Of a DNA stretch of 64,000 bases, positions 27,930-35,617 are shown piece after piece. Each line of letters opens with the position of its first letter. Positions within the stretch are counted from its first letter, which is position 1. Origin of the DNA: Verrucomicrobiota bacterium (lineage in GTDB: Bacteria; Verrucomicrobiota; Verrucomicrobiia; Opitutales; Opitutaceae); NCBI GenBank assembly GCA_023432225.1, contig JAEYUW010000033.1, positions 248,001 through 312,000 on the forward strand, written 5' to 3'. The position numbers and the translations under genes are program-made. The notes under the pieces were generated by a model. The model worked only from the letters and a program-made list of their open reading frames with translations. It was not told the origin of the DNA and made no database searches.

Positions 27930-28038
27930 CAGCGCTTCTTTCGTCGAGGGGCCGCCGACGCCTGCCGATCCGCGCCGCCCAATGCTGCGAGGCGGCGAGC
28001 AGCCGATCGAGAAAGCATCAGCCTAGATTCAGCAGTTG

Positions 28039-28174
28039 GAACCACGGATTTCGCGGACGGCACGGATAGTTCAAGACATCGGCTTCTAGCGCGCCTCACC
28101 CGCGAAGTGAACTCCGGCAACAGCGAGCCCCCCCCCCGACCCAACTCCATCCGCGCAATCAGCGTAATCCGTGG
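28039..28174. repeat. Family B-like long dyad (CCACGGATT ... AATCCGTGG)
   Basis: ACCACGGATTTCGCGGACGG on the left is answered by AATCAGCGTAATCCGTGGT on the right, around a spacer of about 95 bases. The gene-free stretch 27844-28234 otherwise holds the gcvP terminator and the two hairpins listed. Confidence 0.55.
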
Positions 28175-28234
28175 TGCATTCTTCTGCGGGATTTGGGATC
28201 AGCGAGAAACGAATCTCACTGCGCTTGGATTTTT

Positions 28235-28588
28235 TCACGGACGAGGCCCCAACTCAGCCAGCATCTGTTCGGCGACCTTCAGCAAAACCGGCACGTCATT
28301 CTGAACCGCATCCCACAGAACCTCGTGCTCGATGACGTCGTAGCCGTGACTTAATCGGTCGCGCGTTCCTGCGATCTCCTTCCACGGCACTTGCGGGTAG
28401 CGATCCCGCAGTTTCGGTGGCAGCCTTTTCACGGCTTCACCCACGATCTAGAGAAAGCGTTCCAACGCTGCGGTGGCCTGCCAGTCCGCCAACAACGTCT
28501 CCAGCGTTTTCCCTGCGCAAATCTCCTGCGCCCGAGCGGCCGCCGTCTTCAGCTGCCGCAACGTGACTCGCGGGTCATGAACGCTCAT
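28235..28588 (-). pseudogene. HepT-like (DUF86) RNase toxin gene interrupted by an in-frame amber codon
   Basis: Reading from the ATG at 28588 gives MSVHDPRVTLRQLKTAAARA and on to ALERFL. There is then a TAG codon at 28450-28448, and the same frame continues IVGEAVKRLPPKLRDRYPQV to the end. HepT-family proteins normally have Glu at the stop position (F-L-E-I-V-G-E-A), so a single GAG to TAG change explains it. The toxin motif R-X4-H-X-Y is intact as RDRLSHGY. The gene overlaps the nucleotidyltransferase gene by 14 bases, the normal MntA/HepT arrangement. HepT is an RNase toxin that its partner inactivates by AMPylating the Tyr. The toxin is probably dead unless the codon is read through or a start at 28444 gives a C-terminal fragment. 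Confidence 0.8.
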
Positions 28589-28886
28589 AAATGGGAAGCG
28601 CCTCGCGCCGCACCGCGGCGTCTATGTGCGGGCTCAGGCGGGAGAAAAAATCGACGCGATGACCAAGGATTTCCGCCAATTGGTCCGCGTAGCCAAAATA
28701 ACGAAAGCCCACTCCGCGCGTCGCCCCCGGCTCAAACTCTGCCAGCACATCCACATCGCTCTGCAGCGGATCGAAATCGTCGCGCAACACCGAACCGAAC
28801 AAGCTCAGCTTCCGAATCCCGCGCGCCCGGCAAAACTCCGCGACCTTCTCGCGGTCGATGTGAATCGGCAGCTCGGCGATGCTCAT
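28575..28886 (-). CDS. MntA-like minimal nucleotidyltransferase (antitoxin)
   Basis: A 103-residue nucleotidyltransferase of the MNT family. Gly31-Ser32 (LFGSVLRDDFDP) is followed by Asp44-X-Asp46 (SDVDVLAEF), and a third acidic residue is Asp79 (HRVDFFS): the metal and ATP site of the fold. MntA antitoxins transfer AMP to the Tyr of HepT's R-X4-H-X-Y motif. The ATG at 28886 gives the usual length; longer starts add low-complexity residues. Its 3' end overlaps the HepT-like gene by 14 bases. With the toxin reading frame broken, selection on this gene may be relaxed, yet its active site is intact. Confidence 0.85.
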   Translation of the reverse strand: MSIAELPIHIDREKVAEFCRARGIRKLSLFGSVLRDDFDPLQSDVDVLAEFEPGATRGVGFRYFGYADQLAEILGHRVDFFSRLSPHIDAAVRREALPIYERS

Positions 28887-28959
28887 GCGCCGCAACCTAC
28901 CCACCCGCCCCCAACCCGCAAGCCCGGAGCCGGAAGCGGCAGCCGCCACACCCGCCCAC

Positions 28960-29256
28960 TCACGCATTCGCAAACGCGAAGTAGCCCGACGCGAATTCGC
29001 CACGGAGATGATGACCGCGCAGAAAATCCTCCACCGCTTGCCGCCGCACCGTCCGCTCGGCCTCATCCGTGGGCCAGCGCTCGGGAGCGAAGAGGACGAT
29101 CGGATCTGCCCCGTCGTGCAACCAACCGAAGCCTTCCACGAAGGCTATCAGTCGCCGCTCTTTCTGCGTCGCGGACGGCAGTCGATAGAAGCCCATTCCG
29201 GGGCCCGCCATGAAACCGGTTTCATCGAGCTCTGCCTCCTGCCAACGAATTGTCAT
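28960..29256 (-). CDS. Hypothetical 98-residue protein downstream of hsdS
   Basis: A small soluble acidic protein beginning MTIRWQEAELDETGFMAGPG and ending RGHHLRGEFASGYFAFANA. No family is recognised, and there is no membrane segment, signal peptide or metal motif. It starts 39 bases after the hsdS stop and ends 73 bases before the MntA-like start, all on one strand. It is therefore probably in the same transcript as the restriction-modification genes. Codon use looks like a real gene (GC-rich third positions). It could be an accessory or immunity protein of the island. That is a guess from position. Confidence 0.55.
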   Translation of the reverse strand: MTIRWQEAELDETGFMAGPGMGFYRLPSATQKERRLIAFVEGFGWLHDGADPIVLFAPERWPTDEAERTVRRQAVEDFLRGHHLRGEFASGYFAFANA

Positions 29257-29295
29257 GGATCAAATCCCACCCGGACTACGGCCGAAAGCAAACGG

Positions 29296-30663
29296 CTACT
29301 CGAGCAACTTCATCGCCGCCGGTTCGCCTTGTTCGATGGCGACCTCGACGGCGCGCTGAGCGAGGGCGAGCAATGCCTGGGCTTCGAGCTTTGCCGCCAA
29401 CGCTGCTTTGGCCTGCCGTTCAAAGACAGCTTGTTTTTCCGGCGGCAGCACCGGGACGAAAATTCTGGCGACATCCTTCGCGTAGAGATGGAGCTGCCCG
29501 GTCGCGCCGGTGATGTAGCGCTCGATTAGCATCTGGCCAAAGCGCGAGCGCAGGTAGGCGGCAACGTAATAGGGATTGAGCTCATTTTGCCGGACGACGG
29601 TGACTTCGCTCACCGTGCCGTATCTTCCGGGCTTGTCGAAGACCTGCACCTTGCCGATGGAGCCGAAACCAATGGACGAAATGAGGATGTCACCGCGTTG
29701 TAGCTCGAAAATATCCGCTCCGGAAGCGGCACGGAGGAAACGGTCGTCGTCGTCGATATCACGTAGGTCTCCCGAGCGGATGATGGGCACGGTGCCGTCT
29801 TCCGCATAGGGCACGGTGTCCCCTTTGAGCACTTCCCCCAAGGAGCCGAGCTGCTTTAACGGGAACCGGGCCTCGAGCTCGTGCTCGAGCGCGGCGTAGC
29901 GAGGCGCATGAAATTCCGCGTCAAACCGGGGGCCTCCCGCCACCTCCGAAGCGCGGCGCATGTAGGTCAGCGGATCGGGCGGACGCCAGTTGTCGAGGCC
30001 GAGGGCGTGGAGCATGGTTTGCTCGGCGCCGGCGAGTTGTGCGGCGGCAACGGCGCTCAGGCGTTCTGCATTTTGGCAGGCATTCAGAAACCTCTCTTGA
30101 AAACCACTGCTCCCCCGGAAAATGAGAAATTTGCGAATGTCATCAGGATATAGTTCAACCTGACCCGATGAGCCGCGTGTGTGTTGTTCGGCCTGCAGTT
30201 GGCCAACGCTACCTGTCAGTTGAATAGCTACAAACCGTGGGTCCAATTTGGCCCCTGGTTTGATGCGTAAGATAGTCACGTGATTATCGGGCAGTGCATC
30301 CTGTGTGGCCGAATAGAACGACACGCGCCCGATTGTGCCTACTCCTGTCCCGTTTATCAGAATATCGCCGGATTTGATCACGGGATTACCCGACTCTATT
30401 CTTGCCAGGCGATTGTCTTCACCGAGCAGCACTTTGCCCATCCGAACATGCTTCGAATTGATGACAGGCAGCCCTTCATCAGCGTAATCAGGCTGCGAGC
30501 CGCGTTCGCAGTAGGCGAGGATGTCACCCAAGGTAACCACATCCGGTTGGCGACGGATGCGACTGACTAGCGCTTCGAATTGAGGACGGAAGTATTCTGC
30601 GTCGAAACGCTTCGCACCGAAAACATCTGAAGCAAATTTTTCCGTAACTTCTAGCCCCTCCAT
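29296..30663 (-). CDS. hsdS: Type I-like restriction-modification specificity subunit (HsdS)
   Basis: A 455-residue specificity protein that recognises the target DNA for the adjacent methyltransferase. It has two target recognition domains, each with a closing T-(S/R)-G-(S/A)-(S/T)-G-Q type signature: HTRGSSGQVELYPDDIRKF near residues 160-178 and YITGATGQLHLYAKDVARIF near 380-400. A helical spacer separates them (ACQNAERLSAVAAAQLAGAE), with a matching C-terminal helix. The gene starts 32 bases after the hsdM stop. The part encoding the first recognition domain (about 30080-30660) is visibly more AT-rich than the second, which may reflect domain exchange or transfer. Confidence 0.9.
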   Translation of the reverse strand: MEGLEVTEKFASDVFGAKRFDAEYFRPQFEALVSRIRRQPDVVTLGDILAYCERGSQPDYADEGLPVINSKHVRMGKVLLGEDNRLARIESGNPVIKSGDILINGTGVGTIGRVSFYSATQDALPDNHVTILRIKPGAKLDPRFVAIQLTGSVGQLQAEQHTRGSSGQVELYPDDIRKFLIFRGSSGFQERFLNACQNAERLSAVAAAQLAGAEQTMLHALGLDNWRPPDPLTYMRRASEVAGGPRFDAEFHAPRYAALEHELEARFPLKQLGSLGEVLKGDTVPYAEDGTVPIIRSGDLRDIDDDDRFLRAASGADIFELQRGDILISSIGFGSIGKVQVFDKPGRYGTVSEVTVVRQNELNPYYVAAYLRSRFGQMLIERYITGATGQLHLYAKDVARIFVPVLPPEKQAVFERQAKAALAAKLEAQALLALAQRAVEVAIEQGEPAAMKLLE

Positions 30664-30695
30664 CAGCGCCTTGAAGCGGGCGCCATTGAAGGGGC

Positions 30696-32801
30696 TTACC
30701 GAAAAAAAGGCAGCTTCTCCTTCTTCGCGAATTCCTCAAAGGCCTCGGCGATGCCCTCGGGCGTGCGGTTCCCACCTTTCAGCGGCACGCTGAAGAAATC
30801 GTGTTGCACGACCTGGTGTCCGTGGCTGTCGCGCACGGGAAGTCCGTCGGCACCCTTCACCCAGATTTTGTCGCCGCGATTATCCTTCGACGGGAGGCGC
30901 TGCGTGGCGAAGAAGATGGGGTAGTCGGCGACCTTGGGGCAGAGCGGTCCGGCGGCGGGGTCATCGTTCCACTTCTGCACGAAAAGCACGGAGGTCTTTG
31001 TTGGGGTATGTGGTTTGAAAGTATTAACGTGCAGGCCGACGACGGCGAGCAGACGGCAACGGTCAGCGATCCAGCGGCGCACGCGTTCGTCGGTAGAGTT
31101 ATTGAAGCGGCCCTGGGGCAGGACGACGGCCATGCGTCCGCCGGGTTTGAGGAAGTCGAGATTGCGCTCGATGAAGAGCAGGTCGCGACCGACGGAGCTC
31201 TCGAGTTTACCTTGGCCACCGTCCTTGGCTACCTTGTGGGCGAGCTCATAGGGCGCGAGCATGTCGGTCTGCTTGATTTCGCCGGCGAAAGGCGGATTGG
31301 CCAAGAGGACGTCAAACTGGAAGGCCCGGTTATCGCCCTTGGCGGCGCGGAGCGCCCGCAGTTTCTTCCAACCGGGGCCGTAAGTTTCGCGCCAAGTGCG
31401 GTCGCCGGGCACCTTGTCTTTCTCGTCGCCAGTGAGATCCTCCCAGCGACGGTAGTCGAGGGTGTTGAGGTGGAGGACGTTGGTCTGGCCGTCGCCAGCG
31501 ATGAGGTTGAGACAGCGGGCGACGCGCACGGAGCGCTCGTCGAAGTCGATGGCGAAGACTTTTTCCTGAACGTATTTTTCGCAGCGGCGGGGCTTTTTCT
31601 GGAGAGTGAATAGGTGGGAGGCGTTGAACCCTTCCTCGCGCAGGACGCGTTCCCACACGTGGAAGATGGCGTGCATGGTGAAGCCGGCGGAACCGCACGC
31701 TGTGTCGATTAGCGTTTCGCTCTCGCCGGGGTTGAGCATGCGCACGCACAGGTCGATGACGTGGCGCGGAGTGAAGTATTGGCCCTTCTCGCCCTTGGAG
31801 GACTTGTTGACGAGATATTCGAATGCCTCGTCCACGACGTCGAGGTTGCTGTTGAAGAGCTTGTATTCCTCGAGAGAGCCTACGCAGACAGCGAGGTGGT
31901 CAGGGGTGAGCTTGATCTTCTCGTCGGGCGGGAAAACGCCCTCCCATTTGGCCTTGGCCTCGTCGAAGAGATCTTGGATGCGGGTCTTGAGCTGGGAGGC
32001 AGTGTTGGTGTTGCGGAAGCGGATGTGGTCGTATTCGCCGCGGTAGCAGGAGAGCTCGTCGTAGAGCTTGGTAAAGACGAGTTTGAAAACCTCCTCGAAC
32101 ACATCGACGCCGGCGTTGGCGAGCACCTCGTCCTCCATCTCAAGGATGCGGTCTTTCAGCGAACGGGCTTCGCTGGAAATCTCCCGAGCCTTCTCCTTCT
32201 CGACCAGGGTGTCGATGGTCCAAGGCTGATCGGCAACGTCCGAGATGTCCTGCGAAGCGGTTGGCAGGGCAGGGATCTCAACAAAGTAGTTGGGATTTTT
32301 GCGGTGCCAGAAGGTCTTATCGCGGCCGTTGCTCCACACGGCCAGCGGAGCGCCGGTGGCATGACAGTAGGATTTGAGCTGCTCCTTACCGTCCTTCAGC
32401 TTGTCGGCCTTCACCTCGACGATGAGATAGGGAATGGTGGCGCGCTCGGCCTCGAACACGACGATGTCGGCGCGCTTCGAGGTGTCGCGCCCGAAGGTGA
32501 CGGGATATTCGACCGCTAGCCGGGAAACGGGATATTTGTAGTGAGTGAGGAGGCGATGAATCCAGAGTTGGCGGACGATCTCCTCGGATTTTGCGGGCAC
32601 GTCCTTTTGACGGACTTGGCAGCGAATAACGGGGCGGTCGCCTTTGCCGTAAGCGAGGAGTTTCTCGATGGTCTTACGCTCGGCGGAGCCGAAGAGGCCG
32701 AGAGTCGCGGCGGCTTCGACGGAGGGGATGATGTCTTGAAGCGAAGGAGCGGAGACAGCGGATACGCCGCTCGATGAGGCAGAGCTGTTTTGTGAGGACA
32801 C
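30696..32801 (-). CDS. N6-adenine DNA methyltransferase fused to an HsdR-N-type nuclease domain
   Basis: A 701-residue protein. Residues about 60-165 look like the HsdR N-terminal nuclease domain with a PD-(D/E)XK site: KRADIVVF (Asp112) and YLIVEVKADK (Glu129, Lys131). Residues about 225-600 are an HsdM-type methyltransferase with a helical region, EKGQYFTPRHVIDL, SAM motif I DTACGSAGF (from Asp366), and catalytic NPPF at 502-505. It methylates adenine at sites chosen by HsdS. No separate hsdR helicase is nearby. The nuclease-methylase-plus-S layout recalls type IIB/IIG (BcgI-like) enzymes or a self-contained type I variant. Whether the nuclease domain cuts DNA is inferred only from three residues. 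Confidence 0.85.
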   Translation of the reverse strand: MSSQNSSASSSGVSAVSAPSLQDIIPSVEAAATLGLFGSAERKTIEKLLAYGKGDRPVIRCQVRQKDVPAKSEEIVRQLWIHRLLTHYKYPVSRLAVEYPVTFGRDTSKRADIVVFEAERATIPYLIVEVKADKLKDGKEQLKSYCHATGAPLAVWSNGRDKTFWHRKNPNYFVEIPALPTASQDISDVADQPWTIDTLVEKEKAREISSEARSLKDRILEMEDEVLANAGVDVFEEVFKLVFTKLYDELSCYRGEYDHIRFRNTNTASQLKTRIQDLFDEAKAKWEGVFPPDEKIKLTPDHLAVCVGSLEEYKLFNSNLDVVDEAFEYLVNKSSKGEKGQYFTPRHVIDLCVRMLNPGESETLIDTACGSAGFTMHAIFHVWERVLREEGFNASHLFTLQKKPRRCEKYVQEKVFAIDFDERSVRVARCLNLIAGDGQTNVLHLNTLDYRRWEDLTGDEKDKVPGDRTWRETYGPGWKKLRALRAAKGDNRAFQFDVLLANPPFAGEIKQTDMLAPYELAHKVAKDGGQGKLESSVGRDLLFIERNLDFLKPGGRMAVVLPQGRFNNSTDERVRRWIADRCRLLAVVGLHVNTFKPHTPTKTSVLFVQKWNDDPAAGPLCPKVADYPIFFATQRLPSKDNRGDKIWVKGADGLPVRDSHGHQVVQHDFFSVPLKGGNRTPEGIAEAFEEFAKKEKLPFFR

Positions 32802-33245
32802 GGGGCTGGAACATTCGCGCGATGTTCAGCCCTCTGTCGGGGATGGCTTTGCTCTGTATGAGGACTCTACCGAGGTGCTCGCGTCAAAAACGCGAAAGGG
32901 ACGTGCCAATAACACGCCCCTTAACAGGCACCTGGAAGAGCCTCACAAGAGCGCTATCAGCACGCCCCCAGTCGGGGGCGATGCGTCGAGCGCCGTCTTG
33001 TGGTCGAAATTTTCCAGGTTTCGTTAAGGACAGCAGCCGAAGCTACGCGAAATGGATGTTGGTTAGTGGTGGTTCGGTTCGATCAAAATGGGTTGGAACG
33101 GAAATTGGCCCGTGAAGCCCGCAGCGAAGCGAGCCCGCGCACGCATGGCAAGCGCGTCATCCACGAAGCTCGCCGTGAATTCAATAGCCGATCCCTGTTT
33201 CTGATTTTTGCGTTCTTTGTGCTTCTTGTGGCCAATCCGATCGGA
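32802..33245. other. Gene-free region upstream of the restriction-modification operon
   Basis: About 440 bases with no convincing gene on either strand. Short open frames here have no recognisable protein character. The stretch is less GC-rich than its surroundings, as expected for the promoter region of the divergent island. It ends in a half copy of family B (TTTGCGTTCTTTGTGCTTCT near 33208). Confidence 0.45.
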
Positions 33246-33268
33246 GGCCGGCTGGAAGCCGGCGCTAC
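33246..33268. repeat. Family A single hairpin after the greA-like gene
   Basis: GGCCGGCTGGAAGCCGGCGC then TAC, the reverse of the copy that ends the S9 peptidase gene. It lies 10 bases beyond the TAA stop of the greA-like gene, downstream on that gene's strand. Confidence 0.7.
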
Positions 33269-33278
33269 TTGCGGTGCC

Positions 33279-33848
33279 TTACTCCTCGCCTTCGATCTCC
33301 GGCGCCTTCACGGGCGCAAGCAGGCGGTCGAGCTCCGCCTGCGTCGGGTTGCGGATCGAGAGCACGGTGAGCATCGACGGGCCCGCGGGCAGCTGCACTG
33401 GCGTCGGCGTGCCGACTTTCAAGCCGAGCAGCGCGGCGGCGAGCGGCGAGTTGTGCGGCAGGCACTCAATGTTGGTCTCGGCATCGGTCGTGGTCTCGCC
33501 GTAGGTCGCGACGAGGAATTTGAAACTGTCCTTCCGCTTCGCGCCGACGTCCTGCTTCTCGATTTTGATCACGTGGCCGAGTTGCACGAAATCGGTCGGC
33601 TTCGTCAGCCACCCGGCGGGATCGATTTCGATGAACGTGTTGCGGCGATAAAAGCGGTCGAGATCGTCCATCTTGCGATCGACGGCGCGGATGGCGTCCT
33701 TCGCGGCCTTGAAGCCGAAGTTTTCGCGCAGGTCGCCCTGGCTGTGCGCCTCCATCTTGTCCTCGACGAGCGCGGCGCGTTTCACCTTCAGCGCCTCGAA
33801 CTCGTCGGTCAACGCGCGCAGGAAACCATTGCGCACGTAGATCGTCAT
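33279..33848 (-). CDS. GreA/GreB-family transcription elongation factor
   Basis: A 189-residue protein of the Gre family, whose members rescue backtracked RNA polymerase by stimulating RNA cleavage in the active centre. The N-terminal coiled coil carries SQGDLRENFGFKAAKDA, which places the acidic Asp and Glu at the hairpin tip as in GreA. The C-terminal FKBP-like domain has NSPLAAALLGLKVGTPTPVQ. It is about 30 residues longer than E. coli GreA, with an extra strand region (KFLVATYGETTTDAE) and an acidic tail ending EGEE. The ATG at 33848 is preferred because the 85 residues upstream overlap a repeat. It could be a Gre-like paralogue rather than the housekeeping GreA. Confidence 0.82.
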   Translation of the reverse strand: MTIYVRNGFLRALTDEFEALKVKRAALVEDKMEAHSQGDLRENFGFKAAKDAIRAVDRKMDDLDRFYRRNTFIEIDPAGWLTKPTDFVQLGHVIKIEKQDVGAKRKDSFKFLVATYGETTTDAETNIECLPHNSPLAAALLGLKVGTPTPVQLPAGPSMLTVLSIRNPTQAELDRLLAPVKAPEIEGEE

Positions 33849-33960
33849 CGGCGGTGGTGGAGCGAGACGGAAAATATTTTTGCGACGCGGCGGGGCCATA
33901 CGCGCCGAGTGAGCGAACCAGCAAGCGAAACGCAAGCTGCGCTGCTGACCACCAACCGGC

Positions 33961-34079
33961 GAAACCACAGAAAGCACGGAATACACAGAAACAAGGCGCC
34001 CGCCCAGAGGCTCGATTTCCGCCGGCTCTCGTTTGGGCGCAGAAAATTTCTTCTGTGTCTTCCGTGTTTTCTGTGGTTC
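33961..34079. repeat. Family B long dyad between divergent genes
   Basis: GAAACCACAGAAAGCACGGA on the left is answered by TTCTGTGTCTTCCGTGTTTT then CTGTGGTT on the right. The arms pair over almost 30 bases, around a spacer of about 60. It fills the promoter gap between the greA-like gene and the FAH-family gene and ends 14 bases before the latter's start. Confidence 0.75.
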
Positions 34080-34092
34080 ACCTTGAGTGCAG

Positions 34093-34884
34093 ATGAAAAT
34101 CATCCGGCACGCTTCACCCCACGGCCCCGCTTACGCCGCGCTCCAATCCGACGGCTCCGCCCGCGCCATCGACGGCGATCTCTTCGGCGATTGGCGCGTC
34201 ACCGACCGCGTCGTCACCCCCGGCCAGCTCCTCACGCCGGTCACACCCGCCACGATCGTCTGCATCGGCCTGAACTACGCCAAGCACGCCGCCGAGGGCA
34301 AACGCCCGCCACCGGAGCGGCCGATGTGGTTCATGAAACTGCCCGGCGCCGTGCAAAATCCGGGCGATCCCATCCGCATTCCGACCATCCAGGCGAGCAC
34401 GCGCGTCGACTACGAAGCGGAACTCGCGATCGTGTTGAAGAAGTCCGCACGCAACGTCGCCCGCGCCGACGCGATCGACTACGTCCTCGGCTACACCTGC
34501 GCCAACGACGTGAGCGCGCGCGACTGGCAGCGGGATTTCGGCGGCGGCCAGTGGAACCACGCGAAGAGCTTCGACACCTTTTGCCCACTCGGCCCGGTGC
34601 TCGTCACCCCCGACGAGTTGTCGAACCCAAACGCGCTCCGTATCCGCTCCGTGCTCAACGGCACCGTGATGCAGGACTCGTCCACGTCCGACATGATCTT
34701 CGACGTGCCGACGCTGATCGAATTTCTCACTGCCGATAAAACGCTGCCCGCGGGGACGCTGATTCTCACCGGCACGCCGGAAGGCGTCGGCTTCGCGCGC
34801 CAACCGCCGGTGTGGCTCAAGCGCGGCGACACGATCGCCATCGAGATCGAAGGCATCGGCACGCTGAGCAATCCGGTAGAGTGA
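34093..34884 (+). CDS. Fumarylacetoacetate hydrolase family protein
   Basis: A 263-residue enzyme of the FAH fold, which acts on beta-diketones or 2-oxo acids in aromatic or sugar-acid breakdown. The family core CIGLNYAKHAAEG starts near residue 55. The metal site is in VDYEAELAIVLKKSARNV, followed by YTCANDVSARDWQ. The C-terminal TLILTGTPEGVGFARQPPVW is typical. The exact substrate cannot be told; fumarylpyruvate or acylpyruvate hydrolase-like activity is most common for this length. The ATG at 34093 is preferred over a GTG two codons earlier. A family B dyad lies directly upstream. Confidence 0.88.
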   Translation: MKIIRHASPHGPAYAALQSDGSARAIDGDLFGDWRVTDRVVTPGQLLTPVTPATIVCIGLNYAKHAAEGKRPPPERPMWFMKLPGAVQNPGDPIRIPTIQASTRVDYEAELAIVLKKSARNVARADAIDYVLGYTCANDVSARDWQRDFGGGQWNHAKSFDTFCPLGPVLVTPDELSNPNALRIRSVLNGTVMQDSSTSDMIFDVPTLIEFLTADKTLPAGTLILTGTPEGVGFARQPPVWLKRGDTIAIEIEGIGTLSNPVE

Positions 34885-34923
34885 GTCCGAATCTGCGCCC
34901 AAGCTGACGGCGTCGTTGCCGAG

Positions 34924-34995
34924 GTAGGGCGGAGCGGCCCGCTCCGCCGCGAAGGCGATGCGGCGTTCACCGCGCACCGGGCCGGCGCGCCCTAC
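34924..34995. repeat. Family A dyad, variant with GCGGAGCGG stem
   Basis: It opens GTAGGGCGGAGCGGCCCGCT and closes GGGCCGGCGCGCCCTAC. The first hairpin is GGCGGAGCGG/CCGCTCCGCC. It runs directly into the reading frame of the CHASE4-like remnant. Confidence 0.65.
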
Positions 34996-35037
34996 GCGTC
35001 CATTGGCAGAGCGAGATCGAGTAGCGCTCCACCCTGG

Positions 35038-35484
35038 GTGCTCGACGCGAACCTCGCCCTCCAGCACACGATCGACAAGGACTACCGCCGTCCGGCTCTG
35101 CCCTTCGCCAACGCCGAGACGCTGCGTAAAGGCATCGGTGATCGCTATACGTTCCGCTATTTCGCTCTCGTCGATGGCGCGCTGTGGGAGATTTTCGGCG
35201 CCGCGATTCAGGATGCGAAATTCTGGCGTCACCAAACCCCGGTGCGCGGCTACCTGCTGCTCGGCCGCCGCTGGGATGAGCCATGGCTCGCGCAACTCGA
35301 CGCCCGTTTCAACTTCGAGCTCGTCGAGGCCGCGCGCCAGGCCTTCAACGGTCGGGCCAACATCGAGCGGCGCGTCAGCGAACTGGGCGGCACGTTGCGC
35401 TATGGGCCGGTCTCGCCCGACGGCTGGCGCGTCCACGCCGACCTGCCCTACGCGAGTCTCATGCTCAGTCGTTCGATCGTCTGA
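35038..35484 (+). pseudogene. CHASE4-like sensor fragment, probably a remnant
   Basis: The frame gives 148 residues with no signal peptide and no membrane helix: MLDANLALQHTIDKDYRRPA, then TPVRGYLLLGRRWDEPWLAQ and ARFNFELVEAAR. The second segment resembles the end of extracellular CHASE4 sensor domains (G-X-L-X-X-G-R-X-X-D-E, then L-A-X-L). A real CHASE4 protein would need an N-terminal membrane anchor and a C-terminal membrane helix plus kinase or cyclase domain, and both are missing. The frame stays open upstream through a family A repeat with no ATG; the only nearby start is the GTG at 35038. Most likely this is the relic of a sensor gene cut by repeat insertion. A small expressed protein is a weaker alternative. 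Confidence 0.5.
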
Positions 35485-35511
35485 ACCCGACCTCAGCTCG
35501 CTGTGCCTTGC

Positions 35512-35534
35512 GACATCGGGAATCCCCCGATGTC
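35512..35534. terminator. Hairpin between the CHASE4-like remnant and nrfH
   Basis: GACATCGGG and CCCCGATGTC pair around a loop of about 4 bases. No T tract follows, so it may be a stability or rho-assisted structure rather than a true intrinsic terminator. Confidence 0.45.
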
Positions 35535-35617
35535 ATCAGGAGGACTCCCGCGAAGACGAAATAGCGCCGGGGAAGTTTTTGACGCCGCGCGCTCGATCCT
35601 CGTAAAGTGCGACCGCG

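Noticed and set aside
32774..33115. Small plus-strand gene divergent from the methyltransferase (possible controller protein)
   Set aside because: The translation has no helix-turn-helix and is Arg/Ser/Cys-rich. It looks like non-coding sequence.
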